From Afipia sp. (GTDB taxonomy: Bacteria > Pseudomonadota > Alphaproteobacteria > Rhizobiales > Xanthobacteraceae), in NCBI GenBank assembly GCA_020056155.1, contig JAGVII010000465.1, positions 1 to 25,535 on the forward strand: a stretch of DNA of 25,535 nucleotides, given 5' to 3'. The notes under the pieces are model-generated. The model had not been told where the DNA came from. It saw only the letters and a list, made by a program, of their open reading frames with translations, and did no database searches. This document shows, piece by piece, positions 16,448-23,996 of this stretch; within the stretch, counting starts at the first letter, position 1, and each line of letters begins with the position of its first letter. The position numbers and the translations under genes are program-made.

Positions 16448-16834
16448 CTACTCAGTATTCGACTTGTCACTCGCAAAGAGGCTACTGTCCTTCTTGTCGC
16501 CGAGGAATTTGAACGTAAGAGCTCGCGCCACGCCCGTTGAACGATTCACCACGTAGTGTGGAACACCGCACCCAAAGACAACAAGGTCGCCCGGGTTCAG
16601 ACGCTTCTCCATTTCCTGGCCTTTGGTGACCTCGGCTACAAATATCTCGCCTTCCATCAGCATTACGGCTTCGCGGACTATTGCATGCGAATGAGTGCGC
16701 TGCCTGGCTCCAGGCTGGATGAGTGCCTCGATGACTTCAAACGGGCTGTCTGTAGGTAGCCAATATCGACGAAACTCACTTGAGTCTTCGTGAATCGGCG
16801 CATCGAGTTTCCTTATTAGATCCACGAGATTCAT
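16448..16834 (-). CDS. Small single-domain cupin protein
   Basis: This is a 128-residue cupin (beta-barrel metal-binding fold). Motif 1 is H48-S-H50-x4-E55 in RTHSHAIVREAVMLMEGE and motif 2 ends at H93 in NPGDLVVFGCGVPHYV. That gives the usual three-His/one-Glu metal site. The ATG at 16834 is preferred; a GTG two codons upstream is possible. Cupins of this size are sugar or metabolite isomerases, dioxygenases or ligand sensors, and the sequence does not say which. It follows the radical SAM gene on the same strand after about 180 nt, so it may belong to that transcript or have its own promoter. A C-terminal charged tail (KKDSSLFASDKSNTE) lies outside the domain. Confidence 0.8.
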   Translation of the reverse strand: MNLVDLIRKLDAPIHEDSSEFRRYWLPTDSPFEVIEALIQPGARQRTHSHAIVREAVMLMEGEIFVAEVTKGQEMEKRLNPGDLVVFGCGVPHYVVNRSTGVARALTFKFLGDKKDSSLFASDKSNTE

Positions 16835-16914
16835 CTCCACTTCTTCACAACCTAAGGCGGACGCGGCCGCTCGCCAGGCAATGGCAGGTTAGTAGCTAGC
16901 ACCAACCTACTGCC

Positions 16915-16934
16915 GCCAGAGCCAAGGCTCAGGC
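16915..16934 (-). repeat. Stem-loop between the radical SAM and cupin genes
   Basis: On the minus strand GCC-T-GAGC pairs with GCTC-T-GGC around a CTTG loop, with one T-T mismatch. No T-run follows. It could attenuate transcription into the cupin gene, but support is weak. Confidence 0.3.
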
Positions 16935-17017
16935 CACTAAGTGCCGGAGGGGCCAAGAGCGGCTCCGCAGCGATGGTGGTGGAAACAAATGCGGCCACCA
17001 AAGCCCTCGTCTTTCAC

Positions 17018-18706
17018 CTAATGCCGAGACGCTGTCCCTTCATGGGGGGCGCCCCGCCATGCCAGCACGCCTCTCGCCATCGCCGCCAGCGCAGGCTGCT
17101 GCTGTCGGCTAGGAGTAACGGATGCAATAAGGTCTGACACCTCAAGGGCGGCGCGATTTCCAGCACATTCCATCGCGTCACGAGCCCCTGCCAGCGAATG
17201 ATCCAGGCGATCGTGTGGGGCCACAAGAATCTCGAATGCCTCAAAAAGCCCAGATCGCAGCCGACCAAGTATCCCGCGAGCCTCCTGAGTGTGTTCCTCG
17301 AGAATTGACCCCTCAAAGCGCGAAAGACTCTTTAGTGGATAGTGGAGAGGCCTGATTAGATCCGACCAATTTCGAACCGCCGACACAATTCGGTCAACGT
17401 CCAAGTTCAAATACCGATAGCCGTGGCTTAGCGTATCTGGATCGATCGATCGGCTGAACAATTCAATGCCGAGACTTCTTTCTACACGGACCAACTCGGA
17501 TATGTACCGCCCGCCGATCTGGAGCCTCATCTCACTGAACACATACGAAGTGTTTCGAAAGAGACCAGTCGCCCTCAGGAACTCCACGTTCTCGGCTAGC
17601 TCGGCGCGGGAACACAGGGGATCGAACATTATCCAGCCAACCTCGACGTCAACGCCCAGATCGTGGAGAACCGCCGCAGCCACTGCGGCATCCTCGGGGG
17701 TGTGCCCCTTTGCGTACCGACGCAACTGAGATGAAGACCCGGATTCAATCCCAAGGAATGCCTTTCGCAGGCCGCTTGCCTTTAGCCTAGACACTACACG
17801 TTGCCTTTCCGCAACTTCATCGTTGCTCATGCGACTGGAGTGAATTGAGCACGGCATAATACTTGCGTCGAATGACAGCGATGCTTCGGAGTTAGCCGTG
17901 CAGATTGCATCTGCCAATCGGCTCGCGTGCTCGATATCGCGCCCAAGAAAGTCCTCGTCGGCGAACGTAATGTGACCAACTCCTAGCGAGCGGAGATTCA
18001 AGAAGTCTTGGTGAAGCCGACTCGCGGGAAACGCTCGGTGCTCGGTGCATGTTCCGGTCAAATCGGTCAGACCTCTGAGGCAGAATTTGCACGCTGCCCA
18101 AGAGCAGCCACGGGAGGCTTCTGTGTAGATCTGGCCGCCCTCCGTTGCGATAGCTTGGACGTGATCACGATGTGGTGGCGGTACATGATCCAAGTCGGTC
18201 AGTACTCGCTCGTTTCTGCACACCGCAGATCGATCGTCCAAGTACGCGAGTCCTGGCACCGCAGAAATCTCCAGGGGCTTATCGCTCCCACGAATCCTCA
18301 ATAAAGCGCGAAAGGCAGTCTCTCCTTCGCCAACAACGACAAATGCCCCGTTCAGCGCTATCAGCGTCTGCTCTGGCAATGCTGTTGGGACTGGCCCTCC
18401 GAGAACAATCAAGCAGTCACTTCCGGCAGCCTCCCTGATCCGCTCATACGCCCCACATAGAAAAGAATAGGTCCCATACGGCACCGAGATTCCGAGAATG
18501 TCAGGCTTGGCATCGCTTAGGAACGCGAGGAGCGGTTCCACCCGATCCTCCGACTTGGCCACCATGTCATAGACCCCGAGATAGCCTAGAGTGGGTCCGA
18601 GCGTCTCACTGGCAACAGCCGCCAACACTGATAGCGCATGGGTCTCGCCAATCGCAGGGTATTTCGAGGAGTACAGGCCGATCAGTGCAACTCTCATCAA
18701 TGCCAC
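17018..18706 (-). CDS. Cobalamin-binding-domain radical SAM protein
   Basis: This 562-residue protein has a B12-binding Rossmann domain at about residues 1-140 (MRVALIGLYSS, PDILGISVPYG, IVLGGPVPTALP, VVVGEGETAFRALL). A radical SAM barrel follows with the iron-sulfur cysteines C201, C206 and C209 in SRGCSWAACKFC. This spacing is CX4CX2C, as in some B12-type and RiPP-maturing enzymes, rather than CX3CX2C. HITFADEDF and AFLGIESGSSSQLRRYAKG are further barrel motifs. Such enzymes often methylate or rearrange unactivated carbons in natural products; the substrate here is unknown. Its start region overlaps the NACHT gene stop. ATG 18706 overlaps by 10 nt and ATG 18697 (MRVALIG, the more canonical start) by 1 nt, so translation is probably coupled to that gene. 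Confidence 0.88.
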   Translation of the reverse strand: MALMRVALIGLYSSKYPAIGETHALSVLAAVASETLGPTLGYLGVYDMVAKSEDRVEPLLAFLSDAKPDILGISVPYGTYSFLCGAYERIREAAGSDCLIVLGGPVPTALPEQTLIALNGAFVVVGEGETAFRALLRIRGSDKPLEISAVPGLAYLDDRSAVCRNERVLTDLDHVPPPHRDHVQAIATEGGQIYTEASRGCSWAACKFCLRGLTDLTGTCTEHRAFPASRLHQDFLNLRSLGVGHITFADEDFLGRDIEHASRLADAICTANSEASLSFDASIMPCSIHSSRMSNDEVAERQRVVSRLKASGLRKAFLGIESGSSSQLRRYAKGHTPEDAAVAAAVLHDLGVDVEVGWIMFDPLCSRAELAENVEFLRATGLFRNTSYVFSEMRLQIGGRYISELVRVERSLGIELFSRSIDPDTLSHGYRYLNLDVDRIVSAVRNWSDLIRPLHYPLKSLSRFEGSILEEHTQEARGILGRLRSGLFEAFEILVAPHDRLDHSLAGARDAMECAGNRAALEVSDLIASVTPSRQQQPALAAMARGVLAWRGAPHEGTASRH

Positions 18707-21552
18707 TCTGTCCGTCCAGAAGTGCTTGGAGCGGTCCGCAACCCTAACAGCGCGTCGATTTCTCCGGCGATGTTATGTGCACGATGGTCTTGGTCTGGTT
18801 CATCTATGCCGGCTGCTTTGACGATGGCGCACTCGGATTCATCTAGCGACTCACCGCGAGACAATAGAAATAGGTGTAACGTCCTAAGGTCCCACCACCT
18901 CAACATTCGATCCCGGTGCGTTGTGCCAGAGAGTCGTTTCAGTACGGCGCTTCGCGTTCGAGACCAAGGACGACGCCCGTCATCTCGGAAAGAGTAGAAA
19001 TCGCCGTGTGCATCTCCGAAGTAGACCAACTGGATTGATCGGTTATCCAGGTCCCACGGCGCGCCAGGTATTAGGCGGGACAGATAGCTCTCTTCCACAT
19101 CTCCGTCACCATGCAAAATTGCCCCAAGCGCTGCAATTCTGACCAACAGAGGGTGTCGCTCGGATTGGTACGCGACACGCAGCACTTCAGGGCAAACCCT
19201 ACTGGGAATTCGCCCGAGGTAGTAGAGCACTTGCTCTCGAATTCTCAACTTAGACGCAGCCGCGATTCCTTCTCTCAACACTGGAAACTCAGAGCCCTCA
19301 AGGTATTCTGAGTACCGATTGGCCAGAAGCTGAACCAGTTGCTCGCGCTGAGAGGGGGCCAACAAGGAAATCGCTTCACGGACGAATTCGTTTGTCTCGA
19401 ATGTGTAAGTACGTAGCAATACATCTTCCAGCCTGGAGCTTTCATCGCCCAACGCCTTGAGAATCTGCGATGCCAGCAAGTACTCTCCGATGGTCTCATG
19501 CCGAAATCCCGCGATCCGCGTCGGATGCTTCTCAATCCGCAGAAGATCTCCGGCCGCGGAATCGCGATCCAGAAAGGACGAAATTGCAGAATCGATCAGG
19601 ACGCCTTGCGCTCCGACAGTACCGCGAGAATCAAAGAATCGCTCAGCAAGCTCTGTATGAAACTTGCGAACCGCTTCCTCGCCTTGCTTTGAAGTACCAC
19701 GGTGTGTTTCGCGCTCCAGCCAATGGCCGTAGAACTGGTCATACAGTTCAAAAGCGTTCTCAAGATTGTGCCGAACGTTCGGTTCGTGAACCAAGAGGTA
19801 GAGGATGAGCGTCAGTTGAAATGGATTCTGTGTAAGCGCAAGAGCGCGTGATGATCTTCGAACTAGCGTATCAAAGCGCTCTTGAAGGTCTTCGACACCA
19901 AGACGATCGGAATAGAAGTGGACGAACTGTCGAACGTCCTCCGGTTCCCACGGTAGGACTTCGAGGACTTCACGGAAGTGTTGCGAATACCTTTCGATGG
20001 TACCGATCCGATTGAAGAAATACTCGGACCGACAAGCAATCCAAGCACACGCCTCGACTGGAAGGACATCCAGGAATTCCTTGACGAAACGATCCGCTAC
20101 TTGACCGTCGACCTCATCTAGCCCGTCCACCAGATAGACAACTTGCCGGGCGCCCCGCTTTCTCTCACCCAACCCGAACTCGGCGGCCAAGCGCTCGCGG
20201 TAATCTGGATTCGCAAAATCCAAGGCATGCCCAAGAACAGGAAGGGGCGCTGCTGGATCCGAAATGCGGCTTGCTAGGTCAAGGAATATTCGACGAAGAG
20301 CGGTCGACTTTCCCGCGCCTGGCGCTCCAACCACTGCCAAGTGGCCCTGCATTGGAAGCCCGCTGGTCCACTCTGTCAGACGTTTAGATCCACCGGGCGT
20401 CTTATGTGGTTGTAGTTTAGGATCGATAAACGACTCAGGCCACAACAGTCGCAAGCTTGGACTTCCCCGAGGGCTCCACGGAAGCAATGGTAGATTCAGG
20501 GTTCGTTCAGCTTGTTCCGCCACGCTGGGCCACTGCGGTCCTTGCGCAGAATATCTAACCATAGGAGTGGCGCTGTTGCCGAGACCCGCATTTCTGCGCG
20601 TCCATCGTTTGCCAGCCAAACGCACAAACACCGTTGGCAGCGGAAGGGAAACGTGAGTATCTGGATCCTCAACCTTGATCTGATACTGTCTGTATAGGCG
20701 CTCAAAGCTCCCACTGTTCAAGTATGTCGCGCTAACCTCTCCCCCGATAAGCGCTCGCTCCACTGCAACGCGGAGACGATGCGGGTCCACACTGGTGACC
20801 CGTTCCTCAATCTCATGGGGGTAGTCATCCAAGTAGAACAGCTTGAAGAGTAGTTCCACGGCAAGATCGCTTTGCAGTAGCACGCAATCAGGCCCACTTC
20901 GAAGAATATCGCCACCTATCTTCAGCATTCCGCGGATGTGTCTTGCAAGTGCCTCTAGCCTTTCGCTCCCTAGCCCCGGAACGGACAACTTCACTCGTGG
21001 CGGCCAATGCTGTGGCGTACAAGGCTCGCGGCAGAAGAAGAAGCAGGGATCCCAGTCCCAGAGGGCTTCACCCAGTAGATGATTGAGGTCGAAGTTCGGG
21101 CTACGTGTCGGCAATTCATGCAATACAGCTTGAATCGAACAGATGAGCCCATCAATCTTGCCGGCTGTCTGCCACGACTGAAGTAGCTTTCGACAGGTCT
21201 CGATCTTCTGTGACGCGTCTCCTCGCAGGACTTGAAGAAGTTTTGGTGCTAGCCCATGCCCACGCAATTCGGCAGCCTGTGCAGCAGCGTCGTCGAATTC
21301 TAGTAGGACACCATACTCAACCGGCGAGTTTGCAAGGACATGAAGGATTTCGGAGCCGTCCGACCCGCCAACACTTAAGTAAGCAAGGCGATTGAGTTCG
21401 GCTCCATCCCGCTTCAATTCGCCGAGGATCTCTTCTGCCTTACGGCGACCCGATTCCTCGAACGACTTGTGATATTGCAGGTTGAACGACACAGGCGGTG
21501 ACTCGCCCGCTTGGCCAAGGAGATGTTTGATCTTCTCGTCGAGAGAATTCAT
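18697..21552 (-). CDS. STAND NTPase: methyltransferase-like domain fused to NACHT, C-terminal repeat region
   Basis: The 951-residue protein has three parts. Residues ~20-270 look like a class I SAM methyltransferase: YHKSFEESGRRKAEEIL, glycine motif LSVGGSDGSEIL (59-70), acidic VLLEFDD (82-88), LRGDAS (109-114), and DGLICSIQAVLHELPTRSP (134-152). Residues ~400-600 are a NACHT NTPase with Walker A GAPGAGKS (409-416), Walker B YLVDGLDEVD (473-482), a sensor-like IACRSEYF and NPFQL. GFRHETIGEYLLAS (682-695) is the usual helical STAND motif, and the remainder up to 951 looks HEAT-like. STAND proteins of bacteria commonly sense phage and switch on an effector. Whether the N-terminal domain methylates, binds SAM or only keeps the fold is unknown. 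It starts 31 nt after the HD gene and overlaps the radical SAM gene. Confidence 0.88.
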   Translation of the reverse strand: MNSLDEKIKHLLGQAGESPPVSFNLQYHKSFEESGRRKAEEILGELKRDGAELNRLAYLSVGGSDGSEILHVLANSPVEYGVLLEFDDAAAQAAELRGHGLAPKLLQVLRGDASQKIETCRKLLQSWQTAGKIDGLICSIQAVLHELPTRSPNFDLNHLLGEALWDWDPCFFFCREPCTPQHWPPRVKLSVPGLGSERLEALARHIRGMLKIGGDILRSGPDCVLLQSDLAVELLFKLFYLDDYPHEIEERVTSVDPHRLRVAVERALIGGEVSATYLNSGSFERLYRQYQIKVEDPDTHVSLPLPTVFVRLAGKRWTRRNAGLGNSATPMVRYSAQGPQWPSVAEQAERTLNLPLLPWSPRGSPSLRLLWPESFIDPKLQPHKTPGGSKRLTEWTSGLPMQGHLAVVGAPGAGKSTALRRIFLDLASRISDPAAPLPVLGHALDFANPDYRERLAAEFGLGERKRGARQVVYLVDGLDEVDGQVADRFVKEFLDVLPVEACAWIACRSEYFFNRIGTIERYSQHFREVLEVLPWEPEDVRQFVHFYSDRLGVEDLQERFDTLVRRSSRALALTQNPFQLTLILYLLVHEPNVRHNLENAFELYDQFYGHWLERETHRGTSKQGEEAVRKFHTELAERFFDSRGTVGAQGVLIDSAISSFLDRDSAAGDLLRIEKHPTRIAGFRHETIGEYLLASQILKALGDESSRLEDVLLRTYTFETNEFVREAISLLAPSQREQLVQLLANRYSEYLEGSEFPVLREGIAAASKLRIREQVLYYLGRIPSRVCPEVLRVAYQSERHPLLVRIAALGAILHGDGDVEESYLSRLIPGAPWDLDNRSIQLVYFGDAHGDFYSFRDDGRRPWSRTRSAVLKRLSGTTHRDRMLRWWDLRTLHLFLLSRGESLDESECAIVKAAGIDEPDQDHRAHNIAGEIDALLGLRTAPSTSGRTEWH

Positions 21553-21583
21553 CGGGAGTGCCTACGAGACACTTGCGTGAATT

Positions 21584-22192
21584 TCACTTAGGGCGCTTCG
21601 AGTATCCGATCTCCCAGTACGGCTTGCCGGCCAAGTACTGTTCCAGCTTTTCGCCGATTGCATTTGCAAGCAAGCGGGCGGTTGGAAAGCCAAAGTCGTC
21701 ATAGTTTTCTACATCGCGCCGGTATTCCGACATATCTCCTCGGCATTCCTTCGCGTAGACCATAGAGCGAAAGATGATCTGCAATTCTTCCGCTGCTTCA
21801 GCAAGGCGTGCCTCGACCGTCTTCTTCTGATGCATTTCCTCAAGCAGATCTATGATGTCTTCCGCCACGCCCGAAAGGATATCCTTCGCGGCTTCCGTCT
21901 CACCCAGTCTCTTTGCTTGACTCATGTAGTCCTTAGATCGCCGAGGGAGATCGGTAATTCGCGCCTCCGCCACTTCGTGGAAAAGCAGCATCTGCAGTAC
22001 TCTTCCAATGTCGACATCAACCTCCTCTTGTTTCGAGAGAAGTATTGCGAAGACAGCCGCCTCAAAACAGTGGTCACCAACGGACTCGGCTTCTGGAACC
22101 CCAGCAAGCAGCCACCCAGTACGGCGAAGTTTCGTAAGTGCGTGTAGTTCCATGCAACATTCAAGCAGCCGCTCGGGGTCGATGGACTTCAT
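21584..22192 (-). CDS. HD-domain protein of the YfbR/HDDC2 type
   Basis: This 202-residue HD-superfamily protein is related to 5'-deoxynucleotidases (YfbR, HDDC2). RTGWLLAGVPEAESVGDH gives the substrate region and H41, and LLFHEVAEARITDLP gives H72, E73, E76 and D81. The usual His-Asp doublet is His-Glu here, and the C-terminal metal-binding Asp of the family is not evident near IIFRSMVYAKE, so activity may be changed. The ATG at 22192 is preceded by a textbook ribosome binding site (AGGAGG, 8 nt). The open frame extends 35 codons further upstream but runs through an inverted repeat and is rejected. This is the first gene of the minus-strand set with the NACHT and radical SAM genes, 31 nt upstream of the NACHT gene. 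Nucleotide hydrolysis is a plausible role but not shown. Confidence 0.85.
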   Translation of the reverse strand: MKSIDPERLLECCMELHALTKLRRTGWLLAGVPEAESVGDHCFEAAVFAILLSKQEEVDVDIGRVLQMLLFHEVAEARITDLPRRSKDYMSQAKRLGETEAAKDILSGVAEDIIDLLEEMHQKKTVEARLAEAAEELQIIFRSMVYAKECRGDMSEYRRDVENYDDFGFPTARLLANAIGEKLEQYLAGKPYWEIGYSKRPK

Positions 22193-22200
22193 TTGTGGCG

Positions 22201-22206
22201 CCTCCT
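22201..22206 (-). promoter_or_regulatory. Strong ribosome binding site of the HD-domain gene
   Basis: AGGAGG on the minus strand lies 8 nt before the ATG at 22192. It fixes the start of the first gene of the HD/NACHT/radical SAM set. Confidence 0.85.
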
Positions 22207-22215
22207 GTAGGCAGT

Positions 22216-22272
22216 GAATTGCGGGCGAGTAACTATGATAATCGGGAGTTTGTTCGATTGTGCCCGCAATTC
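22216..22272. promoter_or_regulatory. 11-bp inverted repeat upstream of the HD/NACHT/radical SAM gene set (possible operator)
   Basis: GAATTGCGGGC at 22216-22226 and its exact reverse complement GCCCGCAATTC at 22262-22272 flank an AT-rich 35-nt spacer. The spacer is where a promoter would sit, -35 to -70 relative to the ATG at 22192. Flanking perfect repeats of this kind are typical of looping or paired repressor sites. A DNA-binding regulator is not encoded next to it. Alternatively the transcript could fold into a leader hairpin. Confidence 0.5.
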
Positions 22273-22297
22273 CCATGGGATGCAATTTGCGCCGCAC

Positions 22298-23147
22298 CCC
22301 GGCAATTAGAATGTCGCGGTCAAACGCTCACGGTGCTGACTTGGCTGTCGCAGCCGTACGCGGCCCCTGAATCGATTCGTTGAAGCCGTGGAATGATCGC
22401 ATTTCCCGTACTCCGTGCATTTGTGCGAATAAGCGGCCGCGGTGACGAACATTGCCCATAGTGCCGGTGCGACGTCGGTGCATTGCGCATCATGGCATTG
22501 CGGTGGCACTATTGATACTTGGATCATCAAGAAGATGCGCGGACGCAAGCGTCCGTCAAATAGCTGTTCTTCTATCGCAAGGGAGGCCATCGGATTTGTG
22601 ACCTGCCCACCGGTAGCCACACCAATTGTTCGGCACCAATAGGCCGCATAGCAGACCTTGATATCCTGGCGTTGGATTGGCCGCTCAGGCCGAGGACTGG
22701 CCGTCGGCCATTGCGGCCGGTCGCGGTTCGTTACGTGAATGGCCACCAAGCTGGTACCACCCGCCATACCATGGGCTTGCAAAATCGCACCAAACGGTAT
22801 TCTTCACGTTCTGACGATGCTCAGGCGCATTTGGCCCTTCTGACACCAGCATTCCCCGCTGAGAGAGTCACCGCTGACCGAACTTGCAATCGATGTCTAA
22901 TTGCTACCGCCGAAACGGGCGCTATAGAAACTCTATGGCGCATGCTAGGTAAATCCGCTATCGGCTGGCCAGTGGGGCTGATCCTCCAGCAATTTGGCGA
23001 CGTCACAAAACAATACCATCGGCTCACGCCCGTCCCGCATTGTCGCCCGCTATTTCGGTCGGATAGGCTGTATGGCCGTCTGACCTGAGATTACATGAGT
23101 GTCCGCGGAGCGCATGGGCACCGGCTGGACGGCTCCCGAATTCCGCA
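22298..23147. other. 850-nt gene-free region
   Basis: I find no convincing gene. The longest frames (158 codons minus at 22306-22782, 138 codons plus at 22672-23088) have low-complexity, Arg/Pro/Thr-rich products without recognisable domains or ribosome binding sites. There is no tRNA or CRISPR array. The stretch separates two minus-strand gene sets and may be a decayed or junction region within the island. Confidence 0.55.
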
Positions 23148-23912
23148 TCAGTATCGGATGGACTCGGTCTGCCCTGCCGGGAGATAGCATTTCCGATGCT
23201 GCTCCTTGCCGCCGAGCATCGGAAACCAAGCGAATCCGGCCGTCGACTGGTCGACAGATGAAATGAAGTCCACAAGATTCCCCATGAAATAGGAAGGAGC
23301 TACGCCAGGCAAATTGTACGAATGCCAGACAGGGCCACGCTCCGCGCTATTGACGTCGGCACCACGACTCCAATAACGAATAAATGTGTCAGCACCGCAT
23401 GAAATGCAATTCACAGGCCGACGAGTTATTTGATACGCGTCGCCGACGGCTCCCAGAAGGCGATCCTGCAGACCTTCTTCGCCATCGAATATAAATAGGC
23501 CTGTCCAGACAGAGTCCCTCCCCGTCGAGTCCCGGCATAGCTCTTCAACTCTGGAGAGCTTTACCAATGCTTCGGCCATTTGTGGCCTACTACGCAGTTC
23601 TGTTTTTACTTCAACGACGCCAACCACCGCATCTGGCGTAACGATCAAGAGGTCGCCTTCCCGAAAGAGGGTTGGCTTGTTTGAAGAGACAATCAGTATG
23701 TCTACCTGAGTAGAGCTCTGATCCCGTGTAACGATAAATCCGCGTCCGACAACTACTGAACTTGGCAAATGCCGTCGCAGAACGCTTCTAAGAGCTACCT
23801 CCTTTGATTCACCATCGGTTGGCCAGTGCGTGACTAGATTGCGGATTCTGTCCTTGATTGAATACAGCTCTTGGGTAACAGAGCGATGAAATGATTCATA
23901 GTCAGGTGGCAT
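23148..23912 (-). CDS. DUF6602-type PD-(D/E)xK nuclease-like protein
   Basis: The 254-residue product matches the pattern of DUF6602 proteins. A conserved helix with GESKEVALRSVLRRHLP is followed by VGRGFIV, STQVDILI and VVGVVEVKTEL. D71, E101 and K103 make a PD-(D/E)xK nuclease site (D-x29-ExK). Families with this core are often in defence or mobile-element regions. It is likely a DNase or a regulator with a nuclease fold; the target is unknown. The ATG at 23912 has a good ribosome binding site (GGAG, 5 nt spacing). It lies 84 nt downstream of the DUF2779 gene on the same strand, so cotranscription is likely. The C-terminal half (from ~150) is not assigned. Confidence 0.78.
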   Translation of the reverse strand: MPPDYESFHRSVTQELYSIKDRIRNLVTHWPTDGESKEVALRSVLRRHLPSSVVVGRGFIVTRDQSSTQVDILIVSSNKPTLFREGDLLIVTPDAVVGVVEVKTELRSRPQMAEALVKLSRVEELCRDSTGRDSVWTGLFIFDGEEGLQDRLLGAVGDAYQITRRPVNCISCGADTFIRYWSRGADVNSAERGPVWHSYNLPGVAPSYFMGNLVDFISSVDQSTAGFAWFPMLGGKEQHRKCYLPAGQTESIRY

Positions 23913-23996
23913 TCTGTCTCCACAGAGCTAATATGCGTGCACTATGAGGTACGTCCACGGTGTTGTCGAAAAAACGAGACCATCGCCGAGTTGCTT

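Noticed and set aside
22306..23088. Frames of 158 codons (minus) and 138 codons (plus) in the gap between gene sets
   Set aside because: Low-complexity products without ribosome binding sites or similarity to known families.
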